Both the position numbers and the translations under genes were made by a program. The notes beneath the pieces are model-generated. The model had not been told where the DNA came from, made no database searches, and saw only the letters and a program-made list of their open reading frames with translations. A DNA stretch of 7,178 bases from JAGDMS01 sp050015455 (GTDB lineage: Bacteria > Desulfobacterota > Binatia > HRBIN30), in NCBI GenBank assembly GCA_050015455.1, contig JBEKBJ010000174.1, positions 1 through 7,178 of the forward strand. The letters are read 5' to 3'. Shown piece after piece: positions 1-5,283 of the stretch (position 1 is the first letter of the stretch; each line of letters starts with the position of its first letter).

Positions 1-1279
1 CGCCGTCAATGGTGGTGTCGGCGCTAATGGTCTTGGTGCTGGTGACCATAATCGTGGCGGCGCCACCGCAGTTGAAGGTCACGGTGCCGTCGAAACTCCC
101 GCCGCCGGGGAGGCAGGCATTCAGCGTTGACTCGGTGCAGCTCGTCCCGGTGCCGGTGCCCAACAGGATCGACACGGTGCTGTCGCCGTAGTTCGCCACA
201 GCGAGATCGAGGTGGCCGTCGCCGTTGAAGTCCCCGACGGCCACGGAGACAGGCTCACTGCCCACGCTGAAGGTCGCCGCCCCGAAGCTGCCGGTGCCGG
301 TGCCCAGCAGGATCGACACAGTGTTGTCGTTCCTGTTCGCCACGGCGAGGTCGAGGTGGCCGTCGCCGTTGAAGTCCCCGACGGCCACGGAGAAAGGCCA
401 ACTGCCCACGCTGAAGGGGGTCGCCGCCCCGAAGCTGCCGGTGCCGGTGCCCAGGAGGATCGACACGGTGTTGCTGCCCGAGTTGGCCGTGGCGAGGTCG
501 AGATGGCCGTCGCCGTTGAAGTCCCCGACGGCCACGGAGAAAGGGTGTTTGCCCACGCTGAAGGGAGTCGCCGCCCCGAAGCTGCCGGTGCCGGTGCCCA
601 GCAGGATCGACACGGTGCCGTCGTTGACGTTCGCCGTGGCGAGGTCGAGGTGGCCGTCGCCTTTGAAGTCCCCTACGGCAACGGACTCAGGGCCATTGCC
701 CACGCTGAAGGGAGTCGCCGCCCCGAAGCTGCCGGTGCCGGTGCCCAGGAGGATCGACACGGTGCCGTCATTGACGTTCGCCGTGGCGAGGTCGAGGTGA
801 CCGTCGCCGTTGAAGTCCCCGACGGCCACGGAGAAAGGGGTCCTGCCAACGCTGAAGGGGGTCGCCGCCCCGAAGCTGCCGGTGCCGGTGCCCAGCAGGA
901 TCGACACAGTGTTGTCGTTCCAGTTCGCCACGGCGAGGTCGAGGTGGCCGTCGCCGTTGAAGTCCCCTACGGCCACGGAGTCAGGGTAATTGCCCACGCC
1001 GAAGGGAGTCGCCGCACCGAAGCTGCCGGGGCCGGTGCCCAGGAGGATCGACACGGTGTTGCTGCCCGAGTTCGCCACGGCGAGGTCGAGGTGGCCGTCG
1101 CCGTTGAAGTCCCCTACGGCCACGGAGTAAGGGCCAGTGCCCACGCCGAGGGGAGTCGCCGCCCCGAAGCTGCCGGGGCCGGTGCCCACGACGCATGCCA
1201 GGGCGTGCGAGGGCTGGGTGAGACAGTGCAGGAGCAGAGCCAGCCCTAAGCCGCTGTAGCACGAAGCTTTCTTCCTCAT
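1..1279 (-). CDS. Secreted VCBS/FG-GAP repeat protein with beta-helix start (partial, runs off left edge)
   Basis: The frame is open from ATG at 1279 to the left edge (426 codons seen). Residues 1-28 look like a signal peptide: basic MRKK, a Leu-rich core, and a likely cut after SHALA. Seven repeats of 49 residues (one of 48) follow, each carrying the calcium-loop core VGDFNGDGHLDLA and ending TVSILLGTG. This is the FG-GAP/VCBS beta-propeller repeat, so an exported, calcium-binding, probably surface or matrix protein is expected. After the repeats comes a short Cys-containing stretch (SCTESTLNACL) and then GTVTFNCGG and ISADTTIDG, the usual opening of a right-handed beta-helix domain; its remainder lies outside the window. 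One repeat (codon near 662) has DFKGDG instead of DFNGDG, which may weaken calcium binding there. The ribosome binding site is weak. Ligand and function are unknown. Confidence 0.88.
   Translation of the reverse strand, partial: MRKKASCYSGLGLALLLHCLTQPSHALACVVGTGPGSFGAATPLGVGTGPYSVAVGDFNGDGHLDLAVANSGSNTVSILLGTGPGSFGAATPFGVGNYPDSVAVGDFNGDGHLDLAVANWNDNTVSILLGTGTGSFGAATPFSVGRTPFSVAVGDFNGDGHLDLATANVNDGTVSILLGTGTGSFGAATPFSVGNGPESVAVGDFKGDGHLDLATANVNDGTVSILLGTGTGSFGAATPFSVGKHPFSVAVGDFNGDGHLDLATANSGSNTVSILLGTGTGSFGAATPFSVGSWPFSVAVGDFNGDGHLDLAVANRNDNTVSILLGTGTGSFGAATFSVGSEPVSVAVGDFNGDGHLDLAVANYGDSTVSILLGTGTGTSCTESTLNACLPGGGSFDGTVTFNCGGAATIMVTSTKTISADTTIDG
152..1190 (-). repeat. Tandem coding repeat, 7 units of 147 bp (one of 144 bp)
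   Basis: The block GTTGAAGTCCCC (or a close variant) recurs at 224, 368, 515, 662, 809, 956 and 1103, giving spacings of 144, 147, 147, 147, 147 and 147 bases. All spacings are multiples of three, so the array stays in frame. Units are almost identical in DNA sequence, suggesting recent duplication or ongoing homogenisation. Differences cluster at two places per unit: the residues after the SVG or GVG turn (TGPY, NYPD, RTPF, NGPE, KHPF, SWPF, SEPV) and those after the AN of LDLAxAN (SGSN, WNDN, VNDG, VNDG, SGSN, RNDN, YGDS). Confidence 0.93.
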
Positions 1280-1528
1280 TGTCGCCTGATACCCTGTCTT
1301 GCCGGCTCGACCCATAACACGAGTCGGCCGTCAATTACAAACAGCCGGGCGGCGGTGAGCTGTCGCCTTCCACCCCGAAGCCCGACTCAGCGGGCGGCGC
1401 CGCATTGGCGAGCCTTGCGTTTCTTCTTACCCCGACGCTGAGCTTGGCGACACACTTGCCACCTCTCTCACGCTTCACGACCGCTTTGCAACCCGCCAAC
1501 GGCCACCAGCCACCCGAACGCCCACTCC

Positions 1529-1618
1529 CTACCACTTCGCCTGAAACTCTCGGATGACGTCCTCGGGCGACACGCTCAGGTAGATTCCTTCATGTGCAAC
1601 GTGACGCTCGACGAAGCG
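1529..1618 (-). pseudogene. Tyrosine recombinase 3' end remnant (relic B)
   Basis: Reading leftwards and ending at TAG 1529-1531, the frame gives GIYLSVSPEDVIREFQAKW. This is the typical C-terminus of one XerC/XerD-like integrase subfamily (IYLxLSPEDxIREFxxKW), and it contains the catalytic tyrosine (codon 1580-1582). Upstream in frame is RHVAHEG, where intact members would have the GHxSIATTE segment, so similarity fades after about 20-30 codons. There is no catalytic Arg or HxxR box and no start signal. It lies just downstream of relic A on the same strand. The same subfamily appears again, inverted, at 2880-3005. I see a non-functional remnant. Confidence 0.72.
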
Positions 1619-1635
1619 CGGTGCCCCCGTGCCCC

Positions 1636-1731
1636 TCACAGCCGGATCGCCCGCACCGCTTTGCGCTCCTGATCCGGTGTCACTTCGATGTAGCGCGGCG
1701 TGGTTGCCAGCGACGAGTGCCGCTTCTCCTC
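1636..1731 (-). pseudogene. Tyrosine recombinase 3' end remnant (relic A)
   Basis: An open stretch bounded by stops (TGA at 1732-1734 upstream, TGA at 1636-1638 at its end) encodes RHSSLATTPRYIEVTPDQE followed by RKAVRAIRL. This matches the C-terminus of a phage-type tyrosine recombinase: the HSSLATTxRYIEVTP block carries the last His box and the nucleophilic Tyr (codon 1690-1692). Only about 30 codons survive, and the helix bundle, both catalytic Arg residues and the HxxR box are missing. It belongs to a different subfamily from relic B. The two in tandem look like the debris of adjacent integrase genes, as in multi-recombinase elements; that reading is inference. Confidence 0.75.
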
Positions 1732-1786
1732 TCAGCCAGCGGTTATAGGATCGCCAACGGGCCGCGAATATGGCAGGGTACTACCT

Positions 1787-2200
1787 ATGCCTGACTACAT
1801 TCTATTCGGGGACGAGCACGTTCGGCAGTACGAGGCCACCGGCGGTAAGGTCGGTCACGACTGGAACGGCACTAGCTGCCTGATCGTCCACACGCGGGGC
1901 CGCAAGTCGGGGGCGATTCGGAAGATCCCGCTGATTTACGGTCGTGACGGGGAGGACTATGTGTTGGTGGCGTCAAAAGGGGGCGCGCCCGAGCATCCGG
2001 GCTGGTACCTGAATTTGATGGCACACCCGGACGTAGACATCCAGGTGTGGGACAAAGTGATCCCGGTCACCGCTCGCACGGGCACGGCAGCCGACAAGAA
2101 GCGTGTGTGGCCGATGATGGCGGCGCAATGGCCGGGGTACGACGAGTACCAGGCTGGGACTAAGCGCGACATCCCCGTAGTGTTGCTCCGTCCGCGCTGA
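1787..2200 (+). CDS. Ddn-like F420H2-dependent reductase (nitroreductase/quinone reductase family)
   Basis: The 137-residue product has the split-barrel pattern of the deazaflavin-dependent Ddn family. GRKSG (38-42) is followed by IPLIYGRDG (47-55), the hallmark SKGGAPEHPGWYLNL (63-77), HPDVDIQV (80-87), the PGYDEYQ segment (116-122) and a terminal RDIPVVLLRPR (127-137). Family members use reduced F420 to reduce quinones, nitro compounds or other small acceptors; the acceptor cannot be read from sequence. I chose ATG 1787 because the family block begins there and an AGGG lies about 9 bases upstream. The open frame continues upstream to GTG 1700, but that part overlaps recombinase relic A and carries no family signal. 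Length is normal for single-domain members, and it looks intact. It starts 56 bases from relic A, divergent from it, so it may have arrived as cargo. Confidence 0.88.
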   Translation: MPDYILFGDEHVRQYEATGGKVGHDWNGTSCLIVHTRGRKSGAIRKIPLIYGRDGEDYVLVASKGGAPEHPGWYLNLMAHPDVDIQVWDKVIPVTARTGTAADKKRVWPMMAAQWPGYDEYQAGTKRDIPVVLLRPR

Positions 2201-2308
2201 ACGCCGGCAAGCACGGTAGCCCGAGCATGGCGACGTGCTGCCAGCACTACGGACGCCGGTGCAGCCAATGATCTCCGTCGGTGCCTCGTTCAAGGGGAAT
2301 TAGGCATT

Positions 2309-2443
2309 GTGGCTGCACTCGCCGTGCTGCTCGCGATTGCCGTGCTCGTCTACCTGCTCTGGCGTCCGCCCGGACCGCCCAAGCCGCCCAACCCAAGCGA
2401 CGATGATGAGGACGCTGGAGCACTCACGTCGGGCTTAATGTGA
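2309..2443 (+). CDS. 44-residue single-span membrane peptide
   Basis: GTG 2309 opens a 44-codon frame ending at TGA 2441-2443. Residues 1-18 form one continuous hydrophobic span (MAALAVLLAIAVLVYLLW). Then come RPPGPPKPPNPS, a proline-rich linker, and DDDEDAG, an acidic tail. The AAGGGG at 2292-2297 is a plausible ribosome binding site, at long but acceptable spacing. The order (N-terminal helix, stiff Pro linker, charged tail) is typical of small bacterial inner-membrane peptides and is hard to get by chance. It lies 108 bases downstream of the Ddn-like gene on the same strand and may share its transcript. I recognise no family. Without homologues, chance cannot be excluded. Confidence 0.5.
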   Translation: MAALAVLLAIAVLVYLLWRPPGPPKPPNPSDDDEDAGALTSGLM

Positions 2444-2495
2444 TGCAGACCAAGGCGCCGCAAAACCCCGCACGCTAACTGCCCCGGAAACGGAG

Positions 2496-2750
2496 ATGAT
2501 CGTTCTCACAGACATCCGCCAGGACGGACACGGCCTCTACTTCCTTGAAGTGCGCTGCCCGGTATGCGGCGCGCTGCTGGGCAAAACGTTTGGCATGATC
2601 GGGCGCCAGCTCGCCGAGAATTACGAACAGTTGCGCTTGGCGGCCGTACTCACTGCTCAGCCGTGCCCGGGCCGCTGCCACGGCGATTCCGGCGATCGGG
2701 CCGTCGACGTTGCGGTCGAGATCGTTCGCGATGACCAACCCTCGACCTGA
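2496..2750 (+). CDS. Small Cys-containing protein, zinc-ribbon-like (hypothetical)
   Basis: This is an 84-codon ORF with ATG 2496, preceded by GGAA at 2486-2489 and GGAG directly before the start. Residues 17-31 read FLEVRCPVCGALLGK, a good half zinc-ribbon knuckle (CPVCG preceded by a beta strand). The second half could be CPGRCH near residues 57-62, giving a possible C-x2-C / C-x3-C site, but the spacing is not that of a family I can name. The C-terminal third looks composition-driven. A same-length ORF on the opposite strand (2475-2738) covers it; I prefer the plus strand for its cysteine pairs, its start signal and its match to the orientation of the two genes before it. Function unknown. 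Confidence 0.4.
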   Translation: MIVLTDIRQDGHGLYFLEVRCPVCGALLGKTFGMIGRQLAENYEQLRLAAVLTAQPCPGRCHGDSGDRAVDVAVEIVRDDQPST

Positions 2751-2879
2751 AACGGTCGCCTCACTTCCCCGTGTTGGCGGTCTGCACCGCCGCTACCAGT
2801 GGCGAGAGGCCGCCTGAGCAGGGCAGATGGAGTTTTGGCGATACACAAGGCTGGTGTGCCGTGCATCTGGGAAATATCG

Positions 2880-3005
2880 GTTGAAAAGGGCATCTCAACG
2901 CGAGCTCTGCAACAATTTCTCGGACACGGCAGCCTGATCACGACTGAAATCTATCTCAGCTTGAGCCCCGAGGACGCGATCCGCGAATACAGGGAGAAGT
3001 GGTAG
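2880..3005 (+). pseudogene. Tyrosine recombinase 3' end remnant (relic C)
   Basis: The frame ending at TAG 3003-3005 encodes EKGISTRALQQFLGHGSLIT, then TEIYLSLSPED and AIREYREKW. This is the final segment of an XerC/D-like integrase, with the LGH His box and the nucleophilic Tyr in TEIYL. The upstream residues (AGVPCIWEISV) no longer match, and the HxLRHTFAT box and both catalytic Arg residues are absent, so similarity starts near 2880. An open frame runs back to GTG 2799, but I see no integrase signal there. It shares its terminal motif with relic B, in inverted orientation; the two face outward on either side of the Ddn-like gene. It also lies antisense over the truncated gene start at 2951-3085. 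Confidence 0.78.
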
Positions 3006-3085
3006 CAATGTTTCGCATACGAAAGGCGCCAGAAATGAAACCTCTGCCGAGCTTTTGTCAGAGCCTCGAATCTTTTTGCCTTCAT
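2951..3085 (-). pseudogene. Truncated gene start downstream of the amidohydrolase
   Basis: ATG 3085 follows the amidohydrolase stop by 24 nt and has a strong GGGGGAG Shine-Dalgarno sequence about 5 bases upstream (3091-3097). The product starts MKAKRFEALTKARQRF, then HFWRLSYAKH, which reads like the amphipathic start of a real protein. About 27 codons in, the frame runs antisense into the 3' end of recombinase relic C (stop at 3003-3005) and closes at a stop at 2951. The simplest reading is a second operon gene whose body was replaced when the neighbouring segment was inserted or rearranged. I cannot name the family. It could also be a genuine 44-residue peptide. Confidence 0.45.
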
Positions 3086-3109
3086 TTTGGCTCCCCCTCT
3101 CCTGATCGA

Positions 3110-4045
3110 CTATTGTATGCGGTAAAGACGCGCGGCGGCCTGTCCTAACACAATATCCATCTCTTCGGAGTCGAACTTGATATTCGACGGCGAATGATTC
3201 TCCTTCATCGCGCACACCCAATCGCCGGGCGAGAGTATCGCGTCCAGCATCGAACCGTCCGTGCCGAAGAACACGCGCCACGGACCAAGGGTGTCGATTG
3301 CAAAGCGCAGCGGATGGTAGAAATAGTCGGCACCGTTCATGTACTCCATCTGCCAGCCGGAGAAGTCCACATAGACGTTCGGCTTGACCGACGCCAGATC
3401 GATCGCCTCCTGCCACCAGCCGTGGCCCGCGTGCGCGATGATTATCTTGAGGTCGGGATACTCGGCGGCAACTGTGTCGATGTATCTCGGCTGTGAGAAT
3501 TTTATTCGCATCGGAGCGGGCTCGTTCCCCGAATGTATCAATACCGGAATCCCATATTCGAGCGCCTTTTCGTAAAGAGGCGCGCAGACGGGATCATCCG
3601 GATAGAAACCGGCGGTCGGATGCAATTTCAACCCGATTGCACCGTATTCCTCGACGCCCTTTCGCATTATCTCGAGCGCGTTCTTGCGACGCGGGTCAAC
3701 TCCCACGTGCGTGAGCAGGCGTCCCTTATGCCTCTTGGTGGCCTCGCCGTAAAGAATGTTCTTCTCTTCGATGCTCATCCCTTTGGATTTCGGAACGCCG
3801 AGCCAGAAATCGAGCGGCAGCATGACCGTCTTGTCGATTCCGGCCTCATTCATCTTCGCCACCAGTTTGTCACCGTTTTTGTCGCTGAGTAGCTGCAACT
3901 GTGTTTCGTACATCGTGGAGATGTCGGCATCGAGGTCTCCTGACTTCTTGTTGAAGAATCCGATGCCGGCTCTCGCGGCCCCGATGAAAAAAGCTTCCGG
4001 GTCCGAGCCTTCAAAGAACAGATGAACGTGGCTGTCAATTATCAT
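3110..4045 (-). CDS. Amidohydrolase family protein (amidohydro_2, TIM-barrel metal hydrolase/decarboxylase)
   Basis: The 311-residue product opens MIIDSHVH, the metal-binding HxH on strand 1 (H6, H8). It then shows IGLKLHP (K140), PVLIHSGNEP (H171), IIIAHAGHGWW (H205) and VFFGTDG (D263), the full residue order expected of the amidohydro_2 group. That group includes ACMSD-like decarboxylases and various lactone or amide hydrolases; the substrate cannot be assigned. ATG 4045 is chosen over the adjacent TTG 4048 because AGGAGG (4051-4056) sits 5 bases before it. The gene looks intact. Its codons are visibly less GC-rich than those of the flanking secreted-protein genes, which suggests separate ancestry. 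It is bordered by recombinase remnants on both sides (2880-3005 and 4442-4622) and followed closely by a truncated gene start. Confidence 0.88.
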   Translation of the reverse strand: MIIDSHVHLFFEGSDPEAFFIGAARAGIGFFNKKSGDLDADISTMYETQLQLLSDKNGDKLVAKMNEAGIDKTVMLPLDFWLGVPKSKGMSIEEKNILYGEATKRHKGRLLTHVGVDPRRKNALEIMRKGVEEYGAIGLKLHPTAGFYPDDPVCAPLYEKALEYGIPVLIHSGNEPAPMRIKFSQPRYIDTVAAEYPDLKIIIAHAGHGWWQEAIDLASVKPNVYVDFSGWQMEYMNGADYFYHPLRFAIDTLGPWRVFFGTDGSMLDAILSPGDWVCAMKENHSPSNIKFDSEEMDIVLGQAAARLYRIQ

Positions 4046-4050
4046 CAATG

Positions 4051-4056
4051 CCTCCT
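4051..4056 (-). promoter_or_regulatory. Strong ribosome binding site for the amidohydrolase
   Basis: AGGAGG on the minus strand, 5 bases before ATG 4045. It decides the start against the in-frame TTG at 4048. Confidence 0.75.
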
Positions 4057-4427
4057 GAGTTCCCCTGTCCTGGTTCAGCAGGAAATGGAATGTTGGCGTT
4101 TTTTCTTCTCAAACCTGGACAGTACCAACGGTGGGATGTGGATAAGGGTAGGGGGCGAGGTGTGGTAGAGGGAGTCGCTTGATGGCGGATCGCGTGACCT
4201 GTCGCGTTCCCGTTTGTGGCAGCACCCTGGTTGGAGGGAGGAGCTGGTTTGGAGCGACGCTTCTTCCACCAAGTACGTAAGGACAGGATCTGGCGCCGCG
4301 GACAGGCGGGCGGTCGTGGACTGGTGAGGAAGGTGCGGCGCAGCTGGTGCCCCGCGAACCGCGTGAAGACGGGGACGACGTGTTCCTTGCCCTTATGGCG
4401 TAGAGTTGCACGGATAGCGCCCTCGAT
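4057..4427. other. Intergenic stretch of about 370 bases, no gene recognised
   Basis: This holds the leader of the amidohydrolase and the region 3' of the recombinase/beta-helix chimera. ORFs on both strands (for example 4109-4411 minus and 4216-4476 plus) are low-complexity in composition and show no family pattern. On the minus strand, TTGAGA with 17 bases to TCCATT lies about 30-60 bases before the amidohydrolase start; it is a weak promoter candidate. The plus strand near 4128-4172 is purine- and G-rich. A minus-strand frame near 4310-4385 gives KGKEHVVPV and HQLRRTF, faintly like integrase boxes, but with far too short a gap between them for a real domain. Confidence 0.4.
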
Positions 4428-4441
4428 TCATCGCCCGGAAC

Positions 4442-4622
4442 TTATATCGCAATTCGCTCGATCTCGTCGAGCGTGATCTGGTCGCTCGTGCGATCGTAGA
4501 GCTTCGTCGTGCGCTGCGATCTGCTGCGCGTGTTCCAGCGTGCCGCCGTTGTCAAGGTAGGCGGTGATGCCGGTGGCGCGGAAGGTGTGGCAGCCGATCG
4601 TCGTCTCGATGGCGGCGGACAC
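4442..4622 (-). pseudogene. Tyrosine recombinase 3' end remnant with internal frameshift (relic D)
   Basis: Within the chimera, the segment from IETTIGCHTFRATGI through LEHAQQIAAHD is in the chimera's frame. TKLYDRTSDQITLDEIERIA with stop TAA (4442-4444) follows in another frame. Together they rebuild the standard end of an integrase subfamily (GCHTFRATGITxYL, QIAxHESPRTTKLYDRT, LDEIERI), with the HxxR box, the His box and the nucleophilic Tyr. The ESPRT linker is missing at the frame switch, consistent with a deletion of about 14 bases between two CGCACGA copies; one copy remains. The upstream catalytic Arg and the N-terminal domains are absent. It belongs to a third subfamily, different from relics A and B/C. 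Confidence 0.8.
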
Positions 4623-4660
4623 CCGCGTCGTCCCGCCGCCGCTGAGGGTGATGAGGCCGC

Positions 4661-4751
4661 CGCCATCAATGCTCGTGTCCGCGGCAATGGTCTCCTGGCT
4701 CGTGACGGTGATCGTAATCGGGCTGGCGCCGCAGTTGAAGGTCACGGTGCC
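4661..4751 (-). repeat. Beta-helix opening segment, diverged direct copy of positions 1-90
   Basis: The plus-strand text from CGCCATCAAT (4661) to AAGGTCACGGTGCC (about 4751) lines up with CGCCGTCAAT (1) to AAGGTCACGGTGCC (about 90), at clear but incomplete identity. Both encode TVTFNCG, a TIxVTS strand and ADTxIDG on the minus strand. They are paralogous domain starts in the same orientation, about 4.6 kb apart. Confidence 0.65.
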
Positions 4752-4943
4752 CCCACCAGCGCAGTTGCTCGCCGGCGGTGAACCGCTTGGCGCGCCACAC
4801 CCCAGCGCCGCGTCCAATGCCGCTTCGGTGCAGCTGCCGGCCGTGCACGTCCCGACGACGGCATCGGCGCGCACCGGCCGCGGTGACCATGCGGCCGCGA
4901 CCAGCAGCACGGCAAGCGTGCGAGCCACCACGGCGCGAAGCAC

Positions 4944-5174
4944 GCGGACCGTTTACCCCGCTTCAGCATCGAAAGTAAAGCCAAAGCAGGCTCGATCGGG
5001 TCCGGGTTGAACACCCACGCTTGCAGGACGCGGGCGAGCCAGGAGCGGGCCTGCCGGCCAAGGTTTCCCCGGTTTCAATCCCGCCGCGGTGATCCGAGCC
5101 TCACCGGTTCACGGCCGCAATGCGGGAGGAGCTGGCGCGGGACAGCGAAGACGACGGGTACTGACCGACCTTAT
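4944..5174. other. Gene-poor junk between the chimera and the IDYSGA fragment
   Basis: I see no supported gene here. A minus-strand frame carries FNPDPIEPALALLSMLKRGK (near 4960-5010), which reads protein-like but is short and runs over the chimera's start. A plus-strand frame ending at TGA 5162-5164 gives FTAAMREELARDSEDDGY, again only about 20 codons. Both may be gene ends left by rearrangement. Confidence 0.35.
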
Positions 5175-5275
5175 TCATTGCCGCGTTAGCGCGAAGGTCC
5201 CATACTCTCCGGTACAGATGCCGTCGGACGCGACGTAGAAACTGCCCGTGATTTGGGTGGCACTGGCGAGCCCGC
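5175..5275 (-). pseudogene. C-terminal fragment of an unidentified protein
   Basis: A frame ending at TGA 5175-5177 gives SATQITGSFYVASDGICTGE followed by YGTFALTRQ. The alternating strand pattern and the Gly-Thr-Phe motifs resemble the last strands of a secreted beta-sandwich protein, but I cannot name the family. The 5' border is near 5280, where the frame of the IDYSGA fragment stops making sense. About 30 codons survive and no start signal is visible. Confidence 0.3.
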
Positions 5276-5283
5276 ACCTGAGC

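Larger units (their letters stand above)
4428..4943 (-). pseudogene. Chimeric ORF: beta-helix protein start joined to recombinase 3' end
   Basis: GTG 4943 opens a 171-codon frame; an in-frame TAA lies four codons upstream, so no longer start exists. Residues 1-26 are a signal peptide (MLRAVVARTLAVLLVAAAW core). Then come GTCTAGSCTEAAL, GGGTVTFNCG, ITITVTSQETIAADTSIDGG and GLITLSGGGTTRV, the opening of a right-handed beta-helix secreted protein. Near residue 107 the identity changes in frame to IETTIGCHTFRATGITAYL, the HxxR box of a tyrosine recombinase, which continues to GTLEHAQQIAAHD. The frame then shifts, so the ORF ends in unrelated residues. A secreted domain fused to half an integrase catalytic core makes no functional sense, so this is a recombination product and probably dead. 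The 5' part is homologous to the tail of the protein at 1-1279. Confidence 0.72.

Noticed and set aside
212..1249. Long plus-strand ORF of 345 codons with a repeated AVEVPDGHGER pattern
   Set aside because: It is the antisense shadow of the VCBS repeat array. The minus frame has a signal peptide, calcium-loop motifs and a start; the plus frame has neither start signals nor family motifs.
981..1334. Minus-strand ORF of 117 codons, Arg- and Pro-rich
   Set aside because: It overlaps the true repeat-protein frame, shifted by one base, and its composition is what a GC-rich shadow frame gives.
1370..1400. Possible hairpin GCCCG-loop-CGGGC between the repeat protein and relic B
   Set aside because: The stem is only 5 bp and no T-run follows on either strand, so a terminator is not supported.
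1335..1535. Minus-strand ORF of 66 codons starting GTG just after relic B
   Set aside because: It shows no family pattern and no ribosome binding site, and its composition looks random. The region 1280-1528 otherwise holds only the possible leader of the repeat protein.
2475..2738. Minus-strand ORF of 87 codons opposite the Cys-containing ORF
   Set aside because: It has no recognisable motif. The plus frame has cysteine pairs and a better start, though I cannot fully exclude the minus frame.
4310..4385. Minus-strand KGKEHVVPV and HQLRRTF, resembling integrase boxes
   Set aside because: The boxes are only about ten residues apart, where an intact catalytic domain needs several dozen, and the surrounding frame is low complexity. 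This is too weak to call a fifth relic.
5072..5082. GTTTCAATCCC, the end sequence typical of many CRISPR repeats (ATTGAAAC on the other strand)
   Set aside because: It occurs once only, with no second copy, spacer spacing or cas gene in the window.
5120..5164. Plus-strand frame ending MREELARDSEDDGY plus stop
   Set aside because: It is protein-like but only about 20 codons between stops, with no family I can name and no context.
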